Shown: piece after piece, positions 33,144-42,005 of the stretch
Layout: each line of letters begins with the position of its first letter
Numbering within the stretch: position 1 is the stretch's first letter
From: an uncultured Rhizobiaceae group bacterium
GTDB taxonomy: Bacteria; Pseudomonadota; Alphaproteobacteria; Rhizobiales; Rhizobiaceae
NCBI GenBank assembly: GCA_938044775.1
Contig: CALIOE010000057.1
Coordinates: 1-50,840, forward strand
Length of the DNA: 50,840 nucleotides
Direction: 5' to 3'
Made by a program: the position numbers and the translations under genes
The notes under the pieces: generated by a model
Database searches by the model: none
Told to the model about the DNA's origin: nothing
What the model saw: only the letters and a program-made list of their open reading frames with translations

Positions 33144-33974
33144 ATGGCCCGCGCCATCACAAACGAACGCAAGATCATCAACACCGTCGCCGCATGGGGC
33201 ATTGGCCTGCTGATCTTCTTCCCGATTCTCTGGACGATCCTTACGAGCTTCAAAACCGAGGCACAGGCGATCAACGACCCGCCCCTGTTTCTGTTTTTTG
33301 ACTGGACTTTGGAAAACTACGCGGTTGTGCAGGAGCGCTCAAACTACGGTCGCTTCCTGTGGAACTCGATCTTCATTGCTGGTGGCTCAACCCTGCTGGG
33401 CGTGATCATCGCAATCCCTGCGGCATGGTCGATGGCCTTTGTGCCTTCGAAAAGGACAAAGGACATCCTCTTGTGGATGCTCTCGACCAAGATGCTGCCG
33501 GCGGTTGGAGTGCTTTATCCAATTTACCTGCTCTTCATTCAATTCGGACTGCTCGATAGCATTCTCGGCCTGACCATCGTCTTGATGTTGATAAACCTGC
33601 CGATCATGGTTTGGATGCTCTACACCTACTTTCGCGAAATCCCGGGCGAGATCCTGGAAGCCGCGCGGATGGACGGAGCCACGCTCAGGTCTGAGATCCT
33701 CTATGTGCTGACGCCGATGGCAATTCCTGGAATCGCCTCAACACTGCTTCTCAACTTTATCCTCGCATGGAACGAAGCGTTCTGGACGCTGAATCTGACG
33801 GCTGCGCAAGCGGCGCCTCTGACAGCGTTCATCGCCAGCTATTCCAGCCCTGAGGGGCTGTTCTACGCCAAGCTGTCTGCGGCTTCGACAATGGCAATCC
33901 TGCCAATCCTGATTCTCGGCTGGTTCAGTCAGAAACAGCTTGTCCGTGGGCTGACATTCGGCGCGGTGAAATAA
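33144..33974 (+). CDS. smoG: Polyol ABC transporter permease
   Basis: A 276-residue membrane protein, six spans, with the coupling loop EIPGEILEAARMDGATLRSEILYVLTPM (about 167-194) and the terminal VRGLTFGAVK typical of SmoG/MalG types. GAGGAA precedes the ATG. The ATPase follows 24 bases later. Confidence 0.92.
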   Translation: MARAITNERKIINTVAAWGIGLLIFFPILWTILTSFKTEAQAINDPPLFLFFDWTLENYAVVQERSNYGRFLWNSIFIAGGSTLLGVIIAIPAAWSMAFVPSKRTKDILLWMLSTKMLPAVGVLYPIYLLFIQFGLLDSILGLTIVLMLINLPIMVWMLYTYFREIPGEILEAARMDGATLRSEILYVLTPMAIPGIASTLLLNFILAWNEAFWTLNLTAAQAAPLTAFIASYSSPEGLFYAKLSAASTMAILPILILGWFSQKQLVRGLTFGAVK

Positions 33975-33998
33975 AGACCAACAGAAGGGTGTAGAAAA

Positions 33999-35009
33999 AT
34001 GGGCAGCATTTCTCTCAAGCAGGTAACCAAGAGCTTCGGCCCGGTCGACGTCATCAAACCGATCGATCTGGAAATAGAAGACGGTGAATTTGTCGTTTTC
34101 GTCGGCCCGTCCGGTTGCGGTAAGTCGACTCTGTTGCGGTTGATCGCCGGGCTCGAGGATGTGACCAGCGGCCACATCGAAATCGACGGTAATGACGCAA
34201 CGACCATTCCACCGGCCAAACGTGGTCTTGCAATGGTTTTCCAGTCTTATGCGCTTTATCCGCATATGAGCGTTCGCAAAAACATCGCCTTTCCTCTGAA
34301 GATGGCAAAAGTCGATCAGGCCGAGATCGATCGCAAAGTCGACGATGCGGCGCGCGTACTCAATCTCAGCGACTACATCGACCGCCGCCCTGGTCAGCTT
34401 TCCGGCGGTCAGCGTCAACGCGTCGCGATTGGCCGGGCTATTGTGCGCGAGCCGGCGGCATTTCTCTTCGACGAGCCGCTCTCGAACCTTGATGCGGCGT
34501 TGCGTGGTAATATGCGGCTCGAAATCTCCGAATTGCACCAGACTCTCAAGACGACGATGATCTACGTCACCCACGATCAGGTCGAGGCGATGACTATGGC
34601 GGATAAGATCGTCGTGCTGCGTGACGGCATAATCGAGCAGGTGGGTTCGCCGATTGAATTGTATAAAAACCCGCGCAATCTCTTTGTGGCTGAATTCATC
34701 GGTTCTCCGAAAATGAACATCATCAAGGGTGCAGCCGCGGAAGCACTGGGCGCACCAACCATCGGTGTGCGTCCAGAACACATTGAAGTCTCGAAAACGA
34801 AACCGAAGGCCGATGGCGCTTGGAAGGGGACAGTCGGGGTTTCGGAGCATTTGGGATCAGACACATTCCTGCATATGGATGCTGAAGGCGTTGGCACGAT
34901 CAATGTCAGGGCCGATGGTGAAATTGAATTGCGCCACGGCGACACAGCATGGCTTTCGCCGCAGGTCAGCAAGATTCATCGCTTTGATGCAGCGGGCATG
35001 GCGGCCTGA
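33999..35009 (+). CDS. smoK: Polyol ABC transporter ATP-binding protein
   Basis: A 336-residue MalK-type ATPase: Walker [10 protein letters not shown] (36-44), Q82, signature LSGGQ (134-138), Walker B AFLFDEP (154-160), VTHDQ switch, then a TOBE-like C-terminal domain with [10 protein letters not shown]. It drives sorbitol/mannitol import through SmoF and SmoG. Its stop shares one base with the smoS start (TGATG). Confidence 0.93.
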   Translation: MGSISLKQVTKSFGPVDVIKPIDLEIEDGEFVVFVGPSGCGKSTLLRLIAGLEDVTSGHIEIDGNDATTIPPAKRGLAMVFQSYALYPHMSVRKNIAFPLKMAKVDQAEIDRKVDDAARVLNLSDYIDRRPGQLSGGQRQRVAIGRAIVREPAAFLFDEPLSNLDAALRGNMRLEISELHQTLKTTMIYVTHDQVEAMTMADKIVVLRDGIIEQVGSPIELYKNPRNLFVAEFIGSPKMNIIKGAAAEALGAPTIGVRPEHIEVSKTKPKADGAWKGTVGVSEHLGSDTFLHMDAEGVGTINVRADGEIELRHGDTAWLSPQVSKIHRFDAAGMAA

Positions 35010-35782
35010 TGAGCCGGCTGGAGGGAAAGTGTGCCCTGATCACGGGCTCCGCCCGCGGCATCGGGGCCGCTTTCGCTGCAGCCTACATTCGCGAAGGCGC
35101 ACAGGTCATGATCAGTGATATTGACCTACCCCGCGCTCAGCAGACGGCCGCAAGCCTGGGATCCAAAGCCGCAGCGATTCACCTTGACGTGACCGATCAA
35201 GCTTCGATCGATGCGGCTGTTGCAGCCATGGAAAAGACGTTTGGCGGCATCGACATTCTCATCAACAACGCCGCGTTGTTCGATCTCGCACCGATTGTCG
35301 ACATCACTCGCGACAGTTTCGAGAGACTGTTTTCAATTAATGTCGGGGGGCCTCTCTTTATGTTGCAGGCGACAGCAAAATCGATGATTGCACGCGGGCA
35401 GGGAGGTCGGATCATCAACATGGCGAGCCAGGCCGGCCGCCGGGGCGAGGCGCTGGTCGGCGTTTATTGCGCAACCAAGGCTGCAGTGATCAGCCTGACG
35501 CAATCAGCCGGTCTGGATCTTGTGAAGCACGGCATCAATGTCAATGCGATTGCGCCCGGTGTTGTCGACGGCGAACACTGGGACGGCGTCGACGCGCTGT
35601 TTGCCAGGCACGAGGGACTCAAGCCCGGCGAAAAGAAAAAACTGGTCGGGGAAGCCGTACCCTATGGCCGCATGGGCACTGCAGAAGATCTGACCGGAAT
35701 GGCTGTCTTTCTTGCCAGCGCTGACGCCGATTACGTGGTCGCACAGACCTACAATGTCGACGGCGGGAACTGGATGAATTGA
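35009..35782 (+). CDS. smoS: Sorbitol dehydrogenase (L-iditol 2-dehydrogenase, SDR family)
   Basis: Short-chain dehydrogenase of 257 residues that oxidises sorbitol to fructose (and related polyols) with NAD. It has TGSARGIG (12-19), NNA (86-88), and the catalytic S140, Y153 and K157 in NMASQAGRRGEALVGVYCATK, matching the positions of the Rhodobacter enzyme. It is coupled by one-base overlaps to smoK before and mtlK after. Confidence 0.93.
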   Translation: MSRLEGKCALITGSARGIGAAFAAAYIREGAQVMISDIDLPRAQQTAASLGSKAAAIHLDVTDQASIDAAVAAMEKTFGGIDILINNAALFDLAPIVDITRDSFERLFSINVGGPLFMLQATAKSMIARGQGGRIINMASQAGRRGEALVGVYCATKAAVISLTQSAGLDLVKHGINVNAIAPGVVDGEHWDGVDALFARHEGLKPGEKKKLVGEAVPYGRMGTAEDLTGMAVFLASADADYVVAQTYNVDGGNWMN

Positions 35783-37257
35783 TGGCTGCGTCGACACCCA
35801 AAAAAGCGCCACTTTCGGAACATGGTGTGATCTCCAGGCCGACCTATGATCGCAATGCGTTGTCTCCGGGTATCCTGCATATTGGTGTCGGCAATTTCCA
35901 TCGTGCTCACCAGGCCATCTACATGGACAGGCTTTTTGAACTCGGGCTGGACCATGACTGGGCCATTGTCGGTTCGGGTATCAAAGCTCACGATGAAGCG
36001 GTGAGATCTGATCTTGAGAAGCAGGACTGGTTGACGACAGTCGTGGAACTGGATCCCAACGGGCTGACTGCCCGCAGTTGCGGTTCGATGATCGACTATG
36101 CGGCAGTTGGCCCGGCTGGCCTCATGGAATGGCTGGCCAGGCCAGAAATCCGCATAGTTTCGCTGACCGTCACCGAGGGCGGTTACTATACCGACGCGAC
36201 GACAGGTGGTTTCAACGCACAGCATCCCGATATCCTGGGTGATGTCGAAAATCCTGATGATCCACAAACGGTATTCGGGTGTCTTATTGCAGCGCTCTCG
36301 GTGCGGCGGCAAGCGGGGCTTGAGCCCTTCACAATTATGTCTTGCGACAACCTTCCCGAAAACGGGCAGGTAACCCGCAACACGGTTTGCGGCCTCGCCC
36401 AGGCGATGTCACCCGAGCTCGGCGTCTGGATAGAAAGCCACGTGGCATTTCCCAATGGAATGGTGGATTGCATCACGCCCGCAACGTCCGATCGTGAGAG
36501 ACAGCTCGTCAAGAATTCCTTCGGCATTGTCGATGCCCGTCCCGTGGTATGCGAGCCGTTTCGTCAGTGGGTTCTGGAGGACAATTTCCCCGCCGGTCGC
36601 CCGAAGCTCGAGGAAGTTGGTGTCGAGTTTGTTGACGACGTGGCTCCGCATGAATTGATGAAGCTGCGGATATTGAATGGTGGGCATGCGGCCATCGCCT
36701 ATCCTGCTGGCTTGTTGGGTATTCACTTTGTGCATGACGCGATGGATCATCCCCTGATCAGCGGCTTCCTGCGCAAACTGGTTACGAGCGAAGTCATCCC
36801 CACGGTGCCCGCAATTCGTGGTGTGGACTTTGACGACTACTTTGACAGTGTGGTTTCGCGCTTTTCCAATCCTGTCGTGGGAGATACGATACCGCGCCTC
36901 TGCCTCGACGGGTCGAACCGACAGCCAAAATTCATTCTGCCGACCATAGAGGCGCGGCTTGAACAGGGCGCCTCGATTGATGGTTTGGCGCTGGAGGTTG
37001 CCCTTTGGTGTCGATACTGCGCAGGAGTGGATGAGCAACGGAATTCCATCGAACTTGACGATGAGAATGCAGCCATGCTGAGGGAACATGCAGAGCGCAC
37101 AAAAGTGCAGCCTGAGGCATTTCTGGCAATGGACTCGATTTTTGGCGTGCTTGGCGAAAACGAAGAGTTTCGCAGTGCCTTTTCTTCAGCAATTCAGGCG
37201 CTGTGGTCCGATGGAACGCACGCAGTTTTGCAGAACTATCTGGAATACGAATCTTGA
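35782..37257 (+). CDS. mtlK: Mannitol 2-dehydrogenase
   Basis: A 491-residue long-chain polyol dehydrogenase that oxidises mannitol to fructose with NAD. It shows the cofactor motif ILHIGVGNFHRAHQA (31-45), the segment TVTEGGYYTD, and the catalytic K-N-H pattern in MKLRILNGGHAAIAYPAG near residue 295. The ATG at 35782 in a TGATG overlap is chosen over the adjacent upstream TTG. A diverged relative, UxuB at 42002, lies 5 kb away. Confidence 0.93.
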   Translation: MAASTPKKAPLSEHGVISRPTYDRNALSPGILHIGVGNFHRAHQAIYMDRLFELGLDHDWAIVGSGIKAHDEAVRSDLEKQDWLTTVVELDPNGLTARSCGSMIDYAAVGPAGLMEWLARPEIRIVSLTVTEGGYYTDATTGGFNAQHPDILGDVENPDDPQTVFGCLIAALSVRRQAGLEPFTIMSCDNLPENGQVTRNTVCGLAQAMSPELGVWIESHVAFPNGMVDCITPATSDRERQLVKNSFGIVDARPVVCEPFRQWVLEDNFPAGRPKLEEVGVEFVDDVAPHELMKLRILNGGHAAIAYPAGLLGIHFVHDAMDHPLISGFLRKLVTSEVIPTVPAIRGVDFDDYFDSVVSRFSNPVVGDTIPRLCLDGSNRQPKFILPTIEARLEQGASIDGLALEVALWCRYCAGVDEQRNSIELDDENAAMLREHAERTKVQPEAFLAMDSIFGVLGENEEFRSAFSSAIQALWSDGTHAVLQNYLEYES

Positions 37258-38186
37258 TCATATGTTGTGGTGAAGCCTTGATCGACATGCTGCCGCGGCA
37301 GATTGCCGACGGCAGCGACACCTTTTTACCCGTGTCGGGCGGCGCTATTTTCAATACGGCAATAGCGCTTGGTCGTCTGGACGTCGCGACCGGATTCCTC
37401 TGCGGCGTTTCCAATGACATGTTTGGCCAGCAGCTGGTCGAAACGCTTCAGAAATCCGGTGTTAACACGACCCTGCTGGTCCGGTCCGACCGTCCAACAA
37501 CCCTTGCCTTCGTCAAACTGGCAGACGGTGCCGCGACCTATTCGTTCTACGACGAAAACACCGCCATGCGGATGCTGCAACCGGCAGACTGCCCGGCACT
37601 GCCCGCTGAAACCACTGCCGTCCATTTCGGCGGCATCAGTCTCGTTTCCGAACCCTGTGGTCAGACCTATGAGCAGCTCATGCAGCAGGCAAAGAATTCG
37701 CATACCGTTTCAATTGACCCCAATATTCGTCCTGGTTTCATCACTGATGAAACCGCATATCGGGCGCGGCTGGAAACAATGATGACCGGTGCCGACATCA
37801 TAAAGGTATCCGATGAGGACCTGGACTGGCTGCATCCCGGAGAAGTGTTTGAAGATGTTGCGCAACGCTGGCTCAGGGCGGGCACGAAGCTTGCTATCCA
37901 GACGCTGGGTGAGCAGGGAGCACAGGCTGTTACCGCGGATTTGTCCGTTCGAATGGCTGGCCGACCGGTTCAGGTGGTGGATACGGTCGGTGCCGGCGAC
38001 ACCTTCAATGCGGGCCTTTTATCAGCGCTCGATCACATGAAGTGTCTTGCGAGGCCTGCCTTGTCCCGGATCAACGAGTCTGAGATTTTGCGTGCACTCG
38101 AGCGCGGTGCTGAGGTCGCTGCCCATACGGTGGGTCAGGCGGGCGCCAATGCACCCTGGAAGCACGAAATCTCAGCTCTGTCCTGA
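37254..38186 (+). CDS. mtlZ: Fructokinase (PfkB family)
   Basis: Phosphorylates the fructose made by SmoS and MtlK. The protein begins best at TTG 37254, overlapping the mtlK stop as TTGA and giving the typical start (M)IICCGEALIDMLPRQ and 310 residues; earlier in-frame starts such as 37203 add unrelated residues. The family motif is DTVGAGDTFNAGL with catalytic D249. It completes the polyol route to fructose phosphate. Confidence 0.88.
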   Translation: MIICCGEALIDMLPRQIADGSDTFLPVSGGAIFNTAIALGRLDVATGFLCGVSNDMFGQQLVETLQKSGVNTTLLVRSDRPTTLAFVKLADGAATYSFYDENTAMRMLQPADCPALPAETTAVHFGGISLVSEPCGQTYEQLMQQAKNSHTVSIDPNIRPGFITDETAYRARLETMMTGADIIKVSDEDLDWLHPGEVFEDVAQRWLRAGTKLAIQTLGEQGAQAVTADLSVRMAGRPVQVVDTVGAGDTFNAGLLSALDHMKCLARPALSRINESEILRALERGAEVAAHTVGQAGANAPWKHEISALS

Positions 38187-38320
38187 CTGTCTGAAGTCTT
38201 CCCGCATGAATCTCAGTGCGTGCAATTTATGACCGGGTTTGACAGTCCGATCGGGCCCATGTCGCTGTGTATCGCTACCGCTGGACAGTCAGATAGGGCA
38301 GCAGTTTGGTTTGTTGGATG

Positions 38321-39238
38321 TCAGACCCCCAGTGCATCGTGGGGCACCAGCGCGCCGCGGTGGCGGATGACCTGCGCGGCGCAGTTCTGCCCGGCTTCAA
38401 CAGACAGACCAACGTCGCCGGTTTCGGCGAACCGTGCCAGAAAAGCGCCGTTGAAAGAATCTCCTGCGCCGGTCGTATCAACGGCATCGGTCACTTCATT
38501 GGTTTCAAACTCAAGAACATCGTCACCCGACTGCACTCTCATGGTTCCAGCACCATCCTTGAGCACAACCATAGCGTTGCGGGCAGCGGAGTAACGCTCC
38601 AGCGTCTCCGCCGGCCTGGCATCACCAAAGGCGCTTCTCTCGTCATCAAAGCTGGGCAGGATAATTGTTGCGCAATCTGCGGCGCGCTGAATTGTCTTGC
38701 ACATATCCATGTGGTTTTGCCAAAGAGCGGGGCGAATGTTGGGATCGAACGCGACAATCTGCCCTGCGCTAACCGCCGCCCTCAGGCAGTCCAGAAGAAA
38801 CGTAACATCTTCCGGCGGCATGATGGCGAGTGTGATCCCTGAAAAGTAGACAAGGGATGCGGTCTCGACCGCTTGTTTCAAGCCGGCACGGTCTTGCCCG
38901 AGCAATCGGGCGGCCGAGTTTTCGCGCCAATAAGAAAAGCTGCGCTCGGCCCCTTCCAGGTGGATCATGTAGAGCCCGGGACGCCGGTCGGCGATGCGGC
39001 CGATGCCAGTCGTATCGATTCCCGCACCCGACATGAATGCTATCATTTGCTCCGAAACCGGATCGGTACCAAGTGCCGTAAAAAAGCGGCATGACCAATC
39101 ATCGTCCAGGGCCGCCCGGGCGTACCAAAGAGTGTTGAAAACATCGCCTGCAAAGGATTGTCGCAGCAATGCATCTCCTGCCGCCGATAGCTCAACCATG
39201 CATTCGCCGATGCCGAGAAAATTGTTCCTGGAATTCAA
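38321..39238 (-). CDS. kdgK: 2-keto-3-deoxygluconate kinase (PfkB family)
   Basis: A 305-residue sugar kinase with GIGECMVELS (9-18), the KDG-kinase-like SYWRENSAAR (102-111), FDPNIRPALW (164-173) and the catalytic DTTGAGDSFNGAF (D260). It phosphorylates KDG to KDPG, the step after mannonate dehydratase. It is divergent from uxuA with a palindromic site between, and convergent with the fructokinase. The 134 bases between those two stops contain no clear terminator. Confidence 0.9.
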   Translation of the reverse strand: MNSRNNFLGIGECMVELSAAGDALLRQSFAGDVFNTLWYARAALDDDWSCRFFTALGTDPVSEQMIAFMSGAGIDTTGIGRIADRRPGLYMIHLEGAERSFSYWRENSAARLLGQDRAGLKQAVETASLVYFSGITLAIMPPEDVTFLLDCLRAAVSAGQIVAFDPNIRPALWQNHMDMCKTIQRAADCATIILPSFDDERSAFGDARPAETLERYSAARNAMVVLKDGAGTMRVQSGDDVLEFETNEVTDAVDTTGAGDSFNGAFLARFAETGDVGLSVEAGQNCAAQVIRHRGALVPHDALGV

Positions 39239-39341
39239 AAGCGTGGTCTTCGCATGTAGAGGCAGCGTTGGTCTGCACCTATCACGGGGAGAGCTGCTTC
39301 ACAAACCTGCATGCGGCATCAATATACAATCCGCGAGGACT

Positions 39342-39358
39342 TTTGATCAGCGATCAAA
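39342..39358. promoter_or_regulatory. Palindromic operator between kdgK and uxuA
   Basis: TTTGATCAGCGATCAAA has perfect 7-bp arms around AGC, and GACT/AGTC flanks extend the symmetry with one extra T. The site is in the 171-base gap between divergent uronate genes and suits a GntR/FadR-type regulator not encoded here. Confidence 0.6.
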
Positions 39359-39409
39359 GTCTCTAGGATCAGCCTGACAATATCGGGAAGACAAACAAGC
39401 GGGACAGAA

Positions 39410-40615
39410 ATGCAGCACACCTGGCGCTGGTTTGGGCCAAACGATGGCGTATCACTGAGTGATGTCCGGCAAGCGGGAGCGACGGGCGTCGTCACAGCAC
39501 TCCACGATTTCGCGCCCGGACTTGCATGGCCTGCGGCGGCCATTGCAGAACGAAAAAGTGTCATCGAAGCAGCCGGACTGGTCTGGTCGGTCGTAGAAAG
39601 CCTGCCCGTCAGCGAAGCGATCAAGACCCGCTCCGCCGACGTGGATTCTCACATCGAGGCTTATGTGGAGAGCCTGCGAAACCTGGCGGCCGAAGGCATC
39701 TTCACCATCTGTTACAATTTCATGCCGGTTCTGGACTGGACCCGCACTGAGTTGCGCCATCAGCGCCCTAATGGCGGGCAGGCAATGCGGTTCGATCTGA
39801 CCGATTTTGCCGTCTTCGATATGCACGTTTTTGGCCGGCCAGATGCGGCAAGGGATTTTCCGCCCGACGTCGTCGAAGCCGCGGGGCTCCGGTTCAGGGC
39901 GATGAGCGACTATGGGAAGCAGGCCCTGGCAAAAAACATCATGGCCGGATTACCCGGTGCAGCGGCCGGGTATTCAGCCCATTTGTTGCGTGAAAATCTG
40001 GATGCTTATGCCGACATCGATGCCGACGGACTGCGTGCCAATCTGAAATCGTTTCTTCAGGCAGTTGTCCCCGTGGCTGAGGAACTGGGGCTTCGGCTCT
40101 GCTGCCACCCGGACGATCCTCCCTTTCCGCTGCTTGGTCTGCCACGCATCGTATCCACCGAAGCCGATCTGCTTGCTTTGGTTGAAGCGGTTCCCAGCTC
40201 AGCAAACGGGTTGACCCTGTGCTCGGGGTCGCTTGGCGCTCGGTCCGACAACGACCTTCCCGGGATGATGCAGAGATTGGGAAAACATGTTCATTTCCTG
40301 CACCTGCGCAACACGCGCCGAGAGCAGGACTGGCAACCGCAGACGAGTTTTTTTGAGGACGACCACCTGGGCGGCGATACCGACATGGTATCGCTTGTCG
40401 AGGCGGTGGTCCGTGAGGAGAAACGCCGCGGGGATGAAGGCCGTGCAGACCAATGCATTCCTATGCGGCCAGATCACGGTCAGGAGATCCTGACGGATAT
40501 CGGGCGCAACACACAACCTGGTTATCCGGCTGTCGGCAGGCTCAAGGGACTTGCGGAGATTAGCGGTGTTGAAGCGGCTTACAGGAGGATTGTTCAAGCC
40601 CATGTTGCTGAATGA
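39410..40615 (+). CDS. uxuA: Mannonate dehydratase
   Basis: A 401-residue TIM-barrel enzyme that dehydrates D-mannonate to 2-keto-3-deoxygluconate. Family segments are MQHTWRWFGPNDGVSL, YNFMPVLDWTRTEL, the metal-binding LCCHPDDPPFPLLGLPRIVS, LCSGSLGAR, and HFLHLRNTRRE. It is near family length (about 400). GGGACAG is the only ribosome-site candidate. It overlaps uxaC by 14 bases. Confidence 0.93.
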   Translation: MQHTWRWFGPNDGVSLSDVRQAGATGVVTALHDFAPGLAWPAAAIAERKSVIEAAGLVWSVVESLPVSEAIKTRSADVDSHIEAYVESLRNLAAEGIFTICYNFMPVLDWTRTELRHQRPNGGQAMRFDLTDFAVFDMHVFGRPDAARDFPPDVVEAAGLRFRAMSDYGKQALAKNIMAGLPGAAAGYSAHLLRENLDAYADIDADGLRANLKSFLQAVVPVAEELGLRLCCHPDDPPFPLLGLPRIVSTEADLLALVEAVPSSANGLTLCSGSLGARSDNDLPGMMQRLGKHVHFLHLRNTRREQDWQPQTSFFEDDHLGGDTDMVSLVEAVVREEKRRGDEGRADQCIPMRPDHGQEILTDIGRNTQPGYPAVGRLKGLAEISGVEAAYRRIVQAHVAE

Positions 40616-42005
40616 GGACCGGCTCTTCCCGGCCGATCCGGGGACCCGCACCATCGCCCGCAGGCTGTTCGCCGAGGTCGAAAGACTTCCACTGATCTGT
40701 CCGCATGGACATACAGATCCGGCCTGGTTTGCAGGCAATCAGGCGTTTCCCGATCCCGCTCAATTGCTGGTTATTCCTGATCATTACGTTCTGCGCATGC
40801 TGAACGCCCAAAACATCGGGCTGAACGAGCTTGGCGTGTCAACAAAGGACGGCTCTCCTTTTGCAAAAGACGCGCGGGAAGTCTGGCGGTTGTTTGCCTC
40901 AAACTACCATTTGTTTCGCGCCACACCCACTCGCTTGTGGCTCGATCACACGTTTCAGACCTTGTTTGGACTTGACGTCAGATTGGATGCCGCCACTGCG
41001 GATCACTACTTTGATTCAATCTCTGAAAAACTCTCATCACCGGCCTTTCGGCCAAGGGCGCTCTACGAGCGCTTTAACATCGAGGTCATTACAACGACCG
41101 AGGGACCTAACGATCCACTTTCTCATCACAAGACCATTCGCGAGGACGGCTGGAAGGGAAGGGTCATCACGGCTTACCGGCCCGATCCGGTGGTTGATCC
41201 GGACTTTGAAGGCTTTCTCGACAATCTGAAAGCGTTTGGCGAAATTGCCGGCGAAGATATTACAAGCTGGCAGGGTTATCTGGCTGCCCACCGCGCCCGA
41301 AGGGCCTTCTTTGCAGACATGGGAGCCACGTCAACCGACCACGGCCACCCAACCGCGCAGACAGCAGATTTGCCATCACAGGAGGCCAGCGATCTGTACC
41401 AACGCATACTGTCCGGAAAGGCAGGCGATGCGGACAAGGAACTCTTTCGGGGGCAAATGCTGACTGAAATGGCGGCAATGAGCATCGACGATGGTCTGGT
41501 GATGCAATTGCATGCCGGATCATCGCGCAATCACAACGCGCAGATTTTTGAGCGGTTTGGCCGCGACATGGGCTTCGATATCCCTCAGCCGACAGGATAT
41601 GTTGATGCGCTTAAACCCTTGCTGAACCGTTTCGGCAATGACCCGAAGCTGAGGCTTGTTTTGTTCACGCTTGATGAAACTGCCTACTCTCGAGAGCTGG
41701 CACCGCTTGCCGGAGTCTATGCATGCCTGAAGCTCGGGCCAGCATGGTGGTTCTTCGACAGCCCCGCCGGCATGATGCGCTATCGCGAGATCGTCACGGA
41801 AACTGCAGGCTTCTACAACACAGTCGGCTTCAACGATGACACGCGCGCCTTCCCCTCGATCCCGGCACGTCATGATGTGGCGCGGCGGGTCGATTGTGCA
41901 TTCCTTGCGCGTCAGGTGGCCGAGCATCTTCTGGAAGAAGATGAGGCGAGGGAGATCGCGGTTGATCTGGCCTACGGCCTCGCGAAGAAGGCCTACAACC
42001 TTTGA
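40602..42005 (+). CDS. uxaC: Glucuronate isomerase
   Basis: A 467-residue uronate isomerase (glucuronate to fructuronate, galacturonate to tagaturonate). The N-terminal metal site is PLICPHGHTDPAWFAGN, followed by EVITTTEGPNDPL, MQLHAGSSRNHN and the C-terminal ARRVDCAFLARQVAEHLLEEDEA. The ATG at 40602 is chosen; AGGAGG lies 13 bases upstream. An in-frame TTG at 40590 is too close to that site. It overlaps uxuA and, by TTGA, uxuB. Confidence 0.92.
   Translation: MLLNEDRLFPADPGTRTIARRLFAEVERLPLICPHGHTDPAWFAGNQAFPDPAQLLVIPDHYVLRMLNAQNIGLNELGVSTKDGSPFAKDAREVWRLFASNYHLFRATPTRLWLDHTFQTLFGLDVRLDAATADHYFDSISEKLSSPAFRPRALYERFNIEVITTTEGPNDPLSHHKTIREDGWKGRVITAYRPDPVVDPDFEGFLDNLKAFGEIAGEDITSWQGYLAAHRARRAFFADMGATSTDHGHPTAQTADLPSQEASDLYQRILSGKAGDADKELFRGQMLTEMAAMSIDDGLVMQLHAGSSRNHNAQIFERFGRDMGFDIPQPTGYVDALKPLLNRFGNDPKLRLVLFTLDETAYSRELAPLAGVYACLKLGPAWWFFDSPAGMMRYREIVTETAGFYNTVGFNDDTRAFPSIPARHDVARRVDCAFLARQVAEHLLEEDEAREIAVDLAYGLAKKAYNL

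Noticed and set aside
33738..34850. Long minus-strand open frame (370 codons) opposite smoG and smoK
   Set aside because: Antisense to two clearly coding genes; no motif. GC-rich codon bias produces such frames.
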